A stretch of 64,000 nt of DNA, from contig NZ_NPIH01000255.1 of NCBI RefSeq assembly GCF_012275575.1, positions 41,270 through 105,269 of the forward strand, given 5' to 3'. Both the position numbers and the translations under genes were made by a program. Below the pieces are notes generated by a model, which was not told the origin of the DNA, ran no database searches, and saw only the letters and a list, made by a program, of their open reading frames with translations. The stretch comes from Paraburkholderia sp. SG-MS1. Its GTDB lineage: Bacteria > Pseudomonadota > Gammaproteobacteria > Burkholderiales > Burkholderiaceae. This document shows, piece by piece, positions 50,127 through 58,957 of this stretch. How positions within the stretch are numbered: position 1 is the stretch's first letter; the number at the start of each line of letters is the position of its first letter.

Positions 50127-51584
50127 ATGCGAATCGACCATCTGATCAACGGCGAAGCCTGCGCCGCGAAAGACTATTTCGAAACGGTCAATCCGGCCAC
50201 GCAGGACGTGCTCGCCGAAGTGGCCCGCGGCGGCGCGCAACAAGTGGATGCCGCCGTGCGCGCGGCCAAAGGCGCGTTTCCCGCGTGGGCCGCCAAGCCC
50301 GCCGCAGAACGTGCGAAGCTCGTGCGCAAGCTCGGCGAACTGATCGCAAGGCATGTGCCGGAAATCTCGGAGACCGAAACAAAGGACACCGGCCAGACCA
50401 TTTCGCAAACGCGCAAGCAGCTCGTGCCGCGCGCCGCCGACAACTTCAGCTACTTTGCCGAGATGTGCACGCGCGTCGACGGCCATACGTATCCGACCGA
50501 CACGCATCTGAACTACACGTTGTTTCATCCGGTCGGCGTCTGCGCGCTGATCTCGCCGTGGAACGTGCCGTTCATGACCGCCACCTGGAAAGTTGCGCCC
50601 TGCCTCGCTTTCGGCAACACAGCCGTGCTCAAGATGAGCGAACTGTCGCCGCTCACCGCGTCGATGCTTGGGCAACTGGCGCTCGAAGCCGGCATCCCCG
50701 CCGGGGTGCTGAACGTGGTGCACGGCTTCGGCAAGGAAGCCGGCGAGCCGCTGGCCGCGCATCCCGACGTGCACGCGGTATCGTTCACAGGATCGACAGC
50801 GACCGGCAACCGCATCGTGCAAACCGCGGGCCTGAAGAAGTTCTCGATGGAACTCGGCGGCAAGTCGCCATTCGTCATTTTCGACGACGCCGATTTCGAA
50901 CGCGCACTCGACGCCGCCGTGTTCATGATCTTCTCGAACAACGGCGAGCGCTGCACGGCGGGGTCGCGCATTCTGGTGCAACGCCCGATCTACGCGCGTT
51001 TCGCCGAGCGCTTCATCGAACGTGCGAAGCGTTTGAGCGTCGGCGATCCGCTCTCGGACAGCACCATCGTCGGCCCGATGATCAGCCAGGGGCATCTGGC
51101 GAAAGTACGCAGCTATATCGAACTGGGCCCGAAGGAAGGCGCCACGCTCGCGTGCGGCGGCCTCGATACGCCGGACCTGCCCGACGCAATGCGCAAAGGC
51201 AACTTCGTCATGCCGACGGTATTCGTCGATGTCGACAACCGCATGCGCATCGCGCAGGAGGAAATTTTCGGCCCGGTCGCGTGCCTGATTCCGTTCGACG
51301 ACGAAGCCGACGCGATCAAGCTCGCCAACGATATCTCGTACGGCTTGTCGAGCTATATCTGGACGGAAAACACGGGCCGCGCGCATCGTGTCGCCACCGC
51401 CGTCGAAGCCGGCATGTGTTTCGTCAACAGTCAGAACGTGCGCGATCTGCGTCAGCCGTTCGGCGGCACCAAGGCATCGGGCGTGGGCCGCGAAGGTGGC
51501 ACGTGGAGCTACGAAGTGTTTCTGGAACCGAAGAATGTCTGTGTCTCGCTCGGCTCGCACCCTATTCCACGCTGGGGTGTGTAA
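50127..51584 (+). CDS. hpaE: HpaE, 5-carboxymethyl-2-hydroxymuconate semialdehyde dehydrogenase
   Basis: A 485-residue NAD-dependent aldehyde dehydrogenase. ALISPWNVPFMTATWKVAPCLAFGNTAVLKMSE near 140-172, FTGSTATGNRI near 220, the general base in KKFSMELGGKSPFVIFDDADF near 250, the catalytic Cys in SNNGERCTAGSRI near 285 and QEEIFGPVACLIPFD near 380 are all in place. It oxidises the ring-cleavage semialdehyde of homoprotocatechuate to the dicarboxylic acid acted on by HpaF. The start at 50127 lies 23 bases after hpaG2. Confidence 0.93.
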   Translation: MRIDHLINGEACAAKDYFETVNPATQDVLAEVARGGAQQVDAAVRAAKGAFPAWAAKPAAERAKLVRKLGELIARHVPEISETETKDTGQTISQTRKQLVPRAADNFSYFAEMCTRVDGHTYPTDTHLNYTLFHPVGVCALISPWNVPFMTATWKVAPCLAFGNTAVLKMSELSPLTASMLGQLALEAGIPAGVLNVVHGFGKEAGEPLAAHPDVHAVSFTGSTATGNRIVQTAGLKKFSMELGGKSPFVIFDDADFERALDAAVFMIFSNNGERCTAGSRILVQRPIYARFAERFIERAKRLSVGDPLSDSTIVGPMISQGHLAKVRSYIELGPKEGATLACGGLDTPDLPDAMRKGNFVMPTVFVDVDNRMRIAQEEIFGPVACLIPFDDEADAIKLANDISYGLSSYIWTENTGRAHRVATAVEAGMCFVNSQNVRDLRQPFGGTKASGVGREGGTWSYEVFLEPKNVCVSLGSHPIPRWGV

Positions 51585-51710
51585 CGTCGCCAAAGCGATG
51601 AGAATCGACACGCGAATGCAACTTGCCTCGCGCCACACGGAACAGCAACTATCTTGCATGCGGCCGCAGCCAGCGCTAACGCGCTAACCGCAGCCGACAC
51701 GGAGACCACG

Positions 51711-52574
51711 ATGGGCAAACTCGCATTGGCAGCAAAAGTGACTCACGTCCCGTCGTTATATCTGTCCGAACTCGACGGTCCGCACAAGGGTTGCCGCCAG
51801 CCGGCGATCGACGGTCATCACGAAATCGGCCGGCGCTGCCGCGAACTGGGCGTCGATACGATCGTCGTGTTCGACGTGCACTGGCTCGTGAATAGCGAAT
51901 ACCACATCAATTGCGCACCGAAATTCGAAGGCGTGTACACCAGCAACGAATTGCCGCATTTCATCAGGAACATGCCGTACGCGTATCCGGGCAATGTCGG
52001 CCTCGGGCATCTGATCGCCGAAGTCGCCAACGAGATGGGCGTGAAGAGCCGCGCGCACAGCGAAACCACGCTCGAACTCGAATATGGCACGCTGGTTCCG
52101 CTGCGCTATATGAATAGCGATCAGCATTTCAAGGCCGTGTCGGTGGCGGGCTGGTGCATGTGGCACGACCTGGAAACGAGTGCGCGCTTCGGCCTCGCGG
52201 TGCGCAAGGCGATCGAGGAACGTTACGACGGCACCGTCGCGATCCTTGCGAGCGGCTCGCTCAGTCATCACTTCGCCAATAACGGAACGGCCGAGCAGTT
52301 CATGCACAAGGTGTGGAGTCCGTTTCTCGAACGGATGGACCGCAGCGTCGTCGAGTTGTGGGAAGCCGGTGACTGGAAGACCTTTTGCGCCATGCTGCCG
52401 CTTTACAACGAGAAATGCTGGGGCGAAGGCGGCATGCACGACACCGCGATGCTGCTCGGCGCGCTCGGCTGGGACCGGTATGACGGCAATGTGGAGGTCG
52501 TCACGCCGTATTTTGGCAGTTCGGGCACCGGCCAGATCAACGCGATCTTTCCAGTCACGCGGCTGCCTGCCTGA
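51711..52574 (+). CDS. hpaD: HpaD, 3,4-dihydroxyphenylacetate 2,3-dioxygenase
   Basis: A 287-residue class III extradiol dioxygenase (LigB fold) that opens the homoprotocatechuate ring using Fe(II). AKVTHVPSLYLSELDGPHKGCRQPAIDGHHEIGRR near 7-40 and VVFDVHWLVNSEYHINC near 52-68 carry the metal-binding His residues, and ASGSLSHHFANNG near 185 the catalytic His and general acid region. Length fits HpaD. The ATG at 51711 begins the natural N-terminus; it is 126 bases after hpaE, a larger gap than elsewhere in the operon. Confidence 0.93.
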   Translation: MGKLALAAKVTHVPSLYLSELDGPHKGCRQPAIDGHHEIGRRCRELGVDTIVVFDVHWLVNSEYHINCAPKFEGVYTSNELPHFIRNMPYAYPGNVGLGHLIAEVANEMGVKSRAHSETTLELEYGTLVPLRYMNSDQHFKAVSVAGWCMWHDLETSARFGLAVRKAIEERYDGTVAILASGSLSHHFANNGTAEQFMHKVWSPFLERMDRSVVELWEAGDWKTFCAMLPLYNEKCWGEGGMHDTAMLLGALGWDRYDGNVEVVTPYFGSSGTGQINAIFPVTRLPA

Positions 52575-52591
52575 ATAGTGAGGAGATCAAC

Positions 52592-53014
52592 GTGCCGCAT
52601 CTGACACTCGAATACAGCGCCAATCTCGCCGGTGCCGAGCGCATCGGCCAACTATGCAACGCGCTCGCGCAATGCCTCGCTGCGCAGCGCCAGAACGGCA
52701 ACGAAAGCGTCAACGAAAGCGAACAGCGGGTTTATCCGCTCGGCGGCATTCGCGTGCGCGCCGTGCGCTGCGAGCAGTACTGCATCGCCGATGGAGGCCC
52801 CGACGCCGCGTTCCTGCATGCGAATCTGAAGATCGGCGCAGGTCGCTCCGGCGCCACGAAAAAGGCGACTGGCGACGCGCTGTTCGCCCTGATCAAACAG
52901 CACTTTGCGCTCGAGTTCGAGCAGCAGGGCCTCGCGCTATCGCTGGAAATCGGTGAGTTCAGCGAAGCCGGCACATGGAAGCACAACAATCTGCACGCGC
53001 GGCTCAAACGCTGA
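52592..53014 (+). CDS. hpaF: HpaF, 5-carboxymethyl-2-hydroxymuconate delta-isomerase
   Basis: A 140-residue tautomerase-fold isomerase. After removal of the initiator residue the protein starts PHLTLEYSANL, so the catalytic N-terminal proline is present. VYPLGGIRVRAVRCEQYCIADGGPDAAFLHANLKIGAGRS near 48-87 keeps the substrate-contacting Arg. It starts with GTG after AGGAG, 17 bases after hpaD. It converts the HpaE product to the oxo-tricarboxylate used by HpaG. Confidence 0.92.
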   Translation: MPHLTLEYSANLAGAERIGQLCNALAQCLAAQRQNGNESVNESEQRVYPLGGIRVRAVRCEQYCIADGGPDAAFLHANLKIGAGRSGATKKATGDALFALIKQHFALEFEQQGLALSLEIGEFSEAGTWKHNNLHARLKR

Positions 53015-53051
53015 CACCCGAAGCCGCGCTGTGGTCCATAGAGAATCCATC

Positions 53052-53855
53052 ATGCTAGACGAACAGACTATCCGCGACCTCGCGGCGCAACTCGATCACG
53101 CCGAAAAGACCCGCACGCAACTGCGCCACTTCTCCGCGCAATATCCGCAGATGACCGTCCAGGACGGCTACGCGATCCAACGCGAGTGGGTCAAGCTCAA
53201 ACTGGCCGAGGGCCACGTGATCAAAGGCCGCAAGATCGGGCTGACGTCGCGCGCGATGCAGCGTTCGTCGCAGATCGACGAGCCCGACTACGCGCCGCTG
53301 CTCGACAGCATGTTCATCGAAAGCGGCCAGGACATTCGTGCGGACCGTTTCATTTCGCCGCGCGTCGAGGTGGAACTCGCGTTCGTGCTGGGCAAACCGC
53401 TAAAGGGGCCCGGCGTCACGCTGTTCGACGTGCTCGACGCCACCGCCTACGTGAGCCCCGCGGTGGAAATCATCGACGCGCGCATCGAACAGTTCGACCG
53501 CGAGACCAAAGCGCCGCGCAAGGTCTACGATACGATCTCGGACTTCGCCGCGAATGCGGGCATCGTGCTCGGCGGCCGCCCGGTGCGGCCGCTCGATGTC
53601 GACCTGCGCTGGGTCGGCGCATTGCTCTATAAAAACGGCACTGTCGAAGAAAGCGGTCTTGCCGCGGCGGTGTTGAATCATCCGGCAACGGGCGTGGCGT
53701 GGCTCGCCAACAAGATCGCGCCGTACGACGAAGCACTGAACGCCAACGACGTGATCCTGAGCGGCTCGTTCACGAGTCCAATCGCGGCACGCGCAGGCGA
53801 CACCTTCCACGTCGACTATGGCCCGTTGGGCGGCATCGGTTTGAATTTCATCTAA
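53052..53855 (+). CDS. hpaH: HpaH, 2-oxo-hept-4-ene-1,7-dioate hydratase
   Basis: A 267-residue FAH-related hydratase. It opens with the pattern LAAQLDHAEKTRTQLRHFSAQYPQMTVQDGYAIQREWV. Metal ligands are the two Glu in RVEVELAFVLGKPLKGPGV near 106 and Glu in VSPAVEIIDARI near 138. C-terminal ANDVILSGSFTSPIAARAGDTFHVDYGPLG is typical. The ATG at 53052 has no overlap with hpaF (37 bases). It adds water to the dienoate formed by HpaG; its product is the substrate of the aldolase that follows. Confidence 0.93.
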   Translation: MLDEQTIRDLAAQLDHAEKTRTQLRHFSAQYPQMTVQDGYAIQREWVKLKLAEGHVIKGRKIGLTSRAMQRSSQIDEPDYAPLLDSMFIESGQDIRADRFISPRVEVELAFVLGKPLKGPGVTLFDVLDATAYVSPAVEIIDARIEQFDRETKAPRKVYDTISDFAANAGIVLGGRPVRPLDVDLRWVGALLYKNGTVEESGLAAAVLNHPATGVAWLANKIAPYDEALNANDVILSGSFTSPIAARAGDTFHVDYGPLGGIGLNFI

Positions 53856-53865
53856 GTGGAGCGAC

Positions 53866-54675
53866 ATGTCTTTACCGCACAACCCATTTAAACGCGCGCT
53901 GGCGGAAGGCCGCCCGCAATTCGGCCTGTGGGCCGCGCTCGCCGACGCGTATGTGACCGAACTGCTGGCCACTGCCGGTTTCGACTGGCTGCTGATCGAC
54001 AACGAGCATGCGCCCAACGACGTGCGCAGCACGCTGTCGCAATTGCAGGCGGTGGCCGCGTACGCGTCGCATCCGGTGGTGCGCCCGGTGCGCAGCGACA
54101 GCGCGTTGATCAAGCAGTTGCTCGATATCGGCGCGCAAACCCTGCTGCTGCCCATGATCGACTCAGCGGCGCAAGCCGTCGACGCCGTGGCGGCCACGCG
54201 CTACCCGCCGCAAGGCATTCGCGGTGTAGGCAGTGCATTGGCGCGGGCATCGCGCTGGAACCAGACACCGGACTATCTGACCACCGCCGCCGATGAGTTG
54301 TGCGTGCTGGTACAGGTGGAAACCGTGCAAAGCATGGAGAACCTCGCGGCGATTGCGCGCGTTGAGGGCGTCGACGGCGTCTTTTTCGGGCCATCGGATC
54401 TGAGCGCGTCGATGGGCCTGCTGGGCAAGCCGGGCGACGCGAGCGTGCGCGCCGCGATTTGCCACGGCATCGACACCGTGCGTCATGCGGGCAAAGCGGC
54501 GGGCGTGCTGGCGCCCGATCCCGCGATTGCCGCCGACTATCTGGCGGCGGGGGCGAGCTTCGTCGCGGTCGGAACGGATACGGGTTTGTTGAGCCGCGCG
54601 GCGGCGGAGCTCGCTGCGTCGTACAAGACAACGGCGCAAGTGGCCGTGCCGGTCAAAGACAAAGGCGGTTACTGA
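53866..54675 (+). CDS. hpaI: HpaI, 4-hydroxy-2-oxoheptanedioate aldolase
   Basis: A 269-residue class II pyruvate aldolase. Conserved features are WLLIDNEHAPNDVRS near 42-56 (catalytic His), HPVVRPVRSDSALIKQLLDIGAQTLLLPMIDSA near 67-100 (Arg), LVQVETVQSMENL near 148 (metal Glu) and FFGPSDLSASMGLLG near 173 (metal Asp). It splits 4-hydroxy-2-oxoheptanedioate into pyruvate and succinate semialdehyde and ends the pathway. It starts 10 bases after hpaH and is the last gene of the operon; no hpaX or hpaBC gene is in the window. Confidence 0.94.
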   Translation: MSLPHNPFKRALAEGRPQFGLWAALADAYVTELLATAGFDWLLIDNEHAPNDVRSTLSQLQAVAAYASHPVVRPVRSDSALIKQLLDIGAQTLLLPMIDSAAQAVDAVAATRYPPQGIRGVGSALARASRWNQTPDYLTTAADELCVLVQVETVQSMENLAAIARVEGVDGVFFGPSDLSASMGLLGKPGDASVRAAICHGIDTVRHAGKAAGVLAPDPAIAADYLAAGASFVAVGTDTGLLSRAAAELAASYKTTAQVAVPVKDKGGY

Positions 54676-54717
54676 ACCAGGCGGGGTTCACGCCCACGTC
54701 GTGTATGCAGCAAAACA

Positions 54718-57051
54718 TTACTCCCCCGCCGGCCAAGGCAACCCGAGCTCCGACCAGTCCAGTTCCACGCCGATCACCGAGCGCTCGGCGGCGAACTGCA
54801 CGGCCACCGTCACCGCAATACAAGGCCGTCCGCTCGCCAGCGAAAGATAAGGATTACTGGCGACCGCCACACCGGGCAACAGCACCGCATTGCGGAAATA
54901 CGGCCGATGATCCCATCGCGCATCCCGCGGATCCGCCACCGGATGCAAGGACGCGCCCTCCTTGCTCCAGGCCGGCCCTGGCACCTCGTGACCGATCTGC
55001 CGGCCTGAATCGTCGAGGATGAAACAGCTGACGCAGCGCTCGAACGTCGCGAGCGTTGCAAACGCGTCGTCAGCCACGGCGCCGGCCAGCAACGCATCGG
55101 CGGCGAGCCGCAACGCGACCCGATACGGCTCGACTTCGGATTCGAACAACGCATGCTGATGCGCGCGCCCCTGCGCGATCACGTCGAACGCATCGTCGAT
55201 CTGCCGGTGCACGGACTCCGGCGGCGCGATCTCGACCGCCGGCCGCCCGAGCAGATAGCCCTGCGCGAAATCCACATTCGATTCCACCGCGAGTATCAGC
55301 TCCTCGGTCGTCTCCACGCCTTCCACCACCACCAGCATCCCCGCCTGATGCAACAGCGAAACAAGCTTGGGCAGGATCGGCTGTTCGGTGCCATGGGTGG
55401 TCGCGCGAATCAGTTCACCGTCGAGCTTGACGAGGTCTGGGCGGATGCGCAGCAAGCGGTCCAGATTCGACTGCCCCGCGCCGAAGTCATCGACGGCGAT
55501 CAGGAAGCCGTGCTCGCGGTACGCGGCCGCCGCCCGCGACATATCGTCGACACTGCCGCCATGCGATTCGAGAATCTCCAGGATCACGCGCCCGGTGTCG
55601 AACCCCGAACTGCGCACGATGGCGGCGAGCTGATCGGCGTATCCATCGGCGATGAAAGTGGCGGGCAAAATATTGAGGAACAGCCACGCATCGCCCGGCA
55701 GCGCGCGGCACGCGTTGCCGAGATGCACGGCATGGCTCGCGCGGTCGAGCGCGCCTTCGTCGTTCGACGGCTTCGGCGCAAACATCACCACCGGCGGCAC
55801 CAGCGTGCCGTCGTCCTGCTCGCCGCGCAGCAGCGCCTCGAACCCGACCTGCTTCTGATGCGACAGACTGTAGAGCGGCTGGAAGTGCGAGATGAGGTAA
55901 AAATCGTCCCACCGATGGCGCCGCCCCGCGCCACCCTCGAGGGCTTGCGCATCGGCGCGGCGCGGCTGCAGCGCGTCGAGCGGCGGCGCGCGTTCGGCGC
56001 ACACGCGGTTCCTGCCCGAGTGCTTCGCGCGCAGCAACGCTTCGTCTGCGCGGTCGAGCAGCACCATGATGCTTTCGCCGTGGCGATGCTCGGCCACGCC
56101 GAAGCTCGCGGTCAAACTTCCGTCCGGGCGGTCGATCGCTTCGATCGCGCCGCGCAGGCGTTCCGCCAGGCTCAGTGCGCCCGCCAGACCGTCGTGCAAC
56201 AGCACTGCGAACTCCTCGCCGCCGATCCGGCTCACGCTGTCTTCCGTGGTGGTCTCGTCCATCAGCACCTGAGCGACCCGGTGCAGCGCCCGGTCGCCGA
56301 GCGCATGGCCGAACCGGTCGTTCAAGGACTTGAAGTTGTCGATATCGACGAAAATCGCGCTGATGCGCGCTTCGGGCGCAAGCGCGCCGAGGCGGCCCTC
56401 CGCCTGCTTGACGAAGGCGCGGCGGTTTTGCAGGCCGGTCAGCGGATCTGTCGCGGCGAGCTGCGCGAGCTGGCTTTCAAGCAGGAAGTGATTGCGCCTG
56501 AAGCGGTAAAAGCCGAAGTGAAACACCATCGAAGCCGGTACGCCGATCGCCACGATCCACATCCACACGGCGATATCGACGTCATGCGCGAGCGGCTCGC
56601 CGAGCAGCAGCACGAAGGCCGCCGCATAGAAGAGCACGCTGCCGGTCAAGAAGTGCGTCGGCGTGAGCCATAGCGGCGCCGCGCAAACCGGGATCACCAC
56701 CAGCGCCGGCAGCACCCACAGCAGCGGCTGCGCGAGGCCGGCGGCGTTCAGCGCGAGCCCCGCCACCAGTACCTGCATGTACGCGACGCCGATCGCGCCG
56801 AACACCCAGGTCGATTTCGCATTCGGGATCGCCAGCACCAGCAGCACGAGTACCAGCGCGCAGAGCAACCTGTAGGTGAGCGGCGCCGCTGGGCCGTCCA
56901 CGAGATTACGCGCGCCGACCATGCACAGGAACGCGATCACCGTGAATGCCATCGTCACCGTGGACAGCGGGCGCTGATGCTCCAGCGAGCGCTCATGAAA
57001 GCGATCGCGCAGACCAGGATCGGGCAGGTGCTGCGTTGAGGTGGCAGACAT
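54718..57051 (-). CDS. membrane GGDEF-EAL protein with C-terminal sensor-like domain
   Basis: A 777-residue c-di-GMP enzyme. Five to six hydrophobic helices at about 30-180 anchor it. The GGDEF domain at about 195-355 has active-site GGEEF at 277-281; the I-site Arg is absent. The EAL domain at about 395-640 keeps FEALLR, LFLNILPATF, LEILESH, VDDFGAGQSN and VVEGVET, so both domains look intact. The last 140 residues (CVSCFILDDSGRQIGHEV) resemble the YkuI-type C-terminal sensor of EAL proteins. It is convergent with hpaI and upstream of no operon partner. It likely tunes cellulose made by the bcs genes nearby. Confidence 0.92.
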   Translation of the reverse strand: MSATSTQHLPDPGLRDRFHERSLEHQRPLSTVTMAFTVIAFLCMVGARNLVDGPAAPLTYRLLCALVLVLLVLAIPNAKSTWVFGAIGVAYMQVLVAGLALNAAGLAQPLLWVLPALVVIPVCAAPLWLTPTHFLTGSVLFYAAAFVLLLGEPLAHDVDIAVWMWIVAIGVPASMVFHFGFYRFRRNHFLLESQLAQLAATDPLTGLQNRRAFVKQAEGRLGALAPEARISAIFVDIDNFKSLNDRFGHALGDRALHRVAQVLMDETTTEDSVSRIGGEEFAVLLHDGLAGALSLAERLRGAIEAIDRPDGSLTASFGVAEHRHGESIMVLLDRADEALLRAKHSGRNRVCAERAPPLDALQPRRADAQALEGGAGRRHRWDDFYLISHFQPLYSLSHQKQVGFEALLRGEQDDGTLVPPVVMFAPKPSNDEGALDRASHAVHLGNACRALPGDAWLFLNILPATFIADGYADQLAAIVRSSGFDTGRVILEILESHGGSVDDMSRAAAAYREHGFLIAVDDFGAGQSNLDRLLRIRPDLVKLDGELIRATTHGTEQPILPKLVSLLHQAGMLVVVEGVETTEELILAVESNVDFAQGYLLGRPAVEIAPPESVHRQIDDAFDVIAQGRAHQHALFESEVEPYRVALRLAADALLAGAVADDAFATLATFERCVSCFILDDSGRQIGHEVPGPAWSKEGASLHPVADPRDARWDHRPYFRNAVLLPGVAVASNPYLSLASGRPCIAVTVAVQFAAERSVIGVELDWSELGLPWPAGE

Positions 57052-57150
57052 ATCGAGGTTATCAGCTGGTTCCAGTCACTCCGCCATTGGTTATCGGCAG
57101 GCGTCTTCCTAATATTTATGCCTGACGCGCAAATAGAGGTAAAAAATTCC

Positions 57151-57205
57151 GCCGGTGCCTCGCCGGTGCCTCGCCGGTGCCTCGCTGATGCCTCGCCGAT
57201 GCCTG
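57151..57205. repeat. five 11-base tandem repeats
   Basis: GCCGGTGCCTC three times (57151-57183), then GCTGATGCCTC and GCCGATGCCTG, ending exactly at the base before the stop codon of the diguanylate cyclase gene. The unit length is not a multiple of three. It lies between the two c-di-GMP genes. Confidence 0.88.
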
Positions 57206-58354
57206 CTACGCCGCCGCCATCACACGATTGCGGCCCGATTCTTTGGCGGCATACAGTGCACCGTCGGCGCGCGCCATCAACTGGGCAAGCGACTCGGGGC
57301 GCCGATGCTGATCCACTCCGACACTGAAGGTGTAGCGCAACCCGCGGGGCAGACCGGCCGGTGTGGTCGCCGCGAGCCGGACGCGCAGGCGCTCGAGCAG
57401 CGCGACCGCGTCGGCGGTGGTGGTCGCCGGGCACAGCACGCCGAACTCCTCGCCGCCCAGCCGGCCGAATATGTCGCCAACCCGCAGGTTGTCCGCGACG
57501 AACGCCGCGAAGTGCACCAGCACCTGATCGCCGGCGGCGTGGCCGTAGGTATCGTTGACGGCCTTGAATGAATCGATGTCGATGATCGCCATCGTCAGCG
57601 GCGAGCGGCTTCGCAGCGACGCCTTGAGCAGCGCGTCGCCGAGCGCGAGGAAGGCACGGCGCGACAGCGCGCCCGTCAGGTCGTCGACGTTCGCGAGCCG
57701 CTCCAGCCGTTCGGCAAGGCGGTCGTGCGCCAGCATCACGACGCCGATCGACAGACACGGCGGCGCGAGAATGCCGAGGGCGAGAAAAATGATGTTCGAC
57801 GGCGTGACCTCCATGAGGCCGGTCTGCATGAGGATGCCGAAGCCGTACATTACGCCGCGCGACGCATGCCCCGCGCACAGCAGCATGGCCGCCACCGCGA
57901 GGAAGTAATAGCTGTAGCGCGGCCGGTGCGGCGGGCGGCCGCGCACCATCAGCGCAGCGAGCACCGCGTAGAGTCCCGCGTGGTACACCGACACCAGCGC
58001 GACGCGGGCATTGAAGTCCGGCGCGGCGAAGGTCCAGTACGAAATGCCGACCAACACTGCGACGAGGCCCGCGTACGCCGCCCATGGACGGGTGCGGCGA
58101 CCGAGAAAACGCAGGCAGCCTTCGATCACGAGCAATAACGACAGGGCGAGCAACTCGTTGGCCGCGACGAAGGTCAGCCAGCGCGACGCATGTCCCTGCA
58201 GCGCGAATGCGAGCAGCGCCACGATGGCGAGCGCGTTGGCCGCGATCCAGTAGCCAACGCCGGGAATCGCCGCGCGCCACAACGACCCGAGCACGGCCAT
58301 CGCCATCGCGCTCGATAAAACGGTGACCAGCAGAATACTGAGTGGATTGAGCAT
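57206..58354 (-). CDS. membrane diguanylate cyclase with I-site
   Basis: A 382-residue membrane protein. About six hydrophobic helices cover residues 1-185 and resemble a 7TM/MASE-type sensor. The GGDEF domain starts near 215 with LANVDDLTGALSRRAFL. RVGD, five residues before RLGGEEF, forms the inhibitory I-site, and GGEEF is the active site. It therefore makes c-di-GMP with product inhibition. The ATG at 58354 was chosen because it begins the hydrophobic helix; upstream sequence is Cys/Arg-rich. It is divergent from bcsD, which suggests a link with cellulose synthesis. Confidence 0.9.
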   Translation of the reverse strand: MLNPLSILLVTVLSSAMAMAVLGSLWRAAIPGVGYWIAANALAIVALLAFALQGHASRWLTFVAANELLALSLLLVIEGCLRFLGRRTRPWAAYAGLVAVLVGISYWTFAAPDFNARVALVSVYHAGLYAVLAALMVRGRPPHRPRYSYYFLAVAAMLLCAGHASRGVMYGFGILMQTGLMEVTPSNIIFLALGILAPPCLSIGVVMLAHDRLAERLERLANVDDLTGALSRRAFLALGDALLKASLRSRSPLTMAIIDIDSFKAVNDTYGHAAGDQVLVHFAAFVADNLRVGDIFGRLGGEEFGVLCPATTTADAVALLERLRVRLAATTPAGLPRGLRYTFSVGVDQHRRPESLAQLMARADGALYAAKESGRNRVMAAA

Positions 58355-58957
58355 GGCAAGTGAATGACTCGAACGACATGACAACGGCGCGACGCAAGTA
58401 ACGCGTAGCCCGTGCACATGCTTCGTGCGCGCGAGGAATACGCACCCTCTCGTACACTCGTGCGCCATTGCATGCGCGTCGAGTTCTCGCGTATTCGTCA
58501 GCTTATACGGTCTGCGTAAAAATTACTGCACGTCATCGCGAGGCAAGATTTTGTAAGGACGCGCGACGGCGTATCCCGCGTTGCCTGAAAAGCGTTGCAT
58601 TTACCACGAAATGGTGGCGTCAAAAGCGCGGCGCAATTATCCATTAATGCAGCTGGAGCAGACGAATTCAAATGCCGCATAGACCGTAGGATCGTGCGAG
58701 CCGCAATGGAACCAGCAAAAATTACGTAATCGCAATGCATCCAATACGCGCGTTTTTGCGTATAAGCTGACGAATGGAAAGTGGCTAAAAGTTATCGTCT
58801 TAAGTAGACTCCCCTCGAAGTGTGTCGGACAGACTAGACAGCTTTGTAAAAGTCACTTATGGACGCGTGCAACGCGCGATTTTTCCGAACACTTTGATAT
58901 TCACCCGGCCGTCGCGTCCTTTGTGCGCATCGAAGCAACGGCCATTCCCCGGAAACC
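58355..58957. other. 603-base divergent regulatory gap with inverted-repeat pair
   Basis: The gap separates the diguanylate cyclase from bcsD. It is AT-richer than its neighbours from about 58490 to 58870. It contains a perfect 17-base inverted repeat: ATTCGTCAGCTTATACG at 58493-58509 and its reverse complement at 58759-58775, 249 bases apart. An 80-codon minus-strand frame inside has no clear ribosome site, so I leave it out. Promoters for both flanking genes must be here. Confidence 0.6.
58493..58775. repeat. 17-base inverted repeat pair bounding ~250 bases
   Basis: Arms ATTCGTCAGCTTATACG (58493-58509) and CGTATAAGCTGACGAAT (58759-58775). Sequence beyond the arms is not conserved between both ends (GCGT versus GGAA) and no target duplication is visible. 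It could be a small nonautonomous mobile element or two copies of a regulator site in opposite orientation. Confidence 0.6.

Noticed and set aside
58498..58740. 80-codon minus-strand frame between the 17-base inverted repeats
   Set aside because: No ribosome site and no recognisable protein character, although a tiny gene cannot be excluded.
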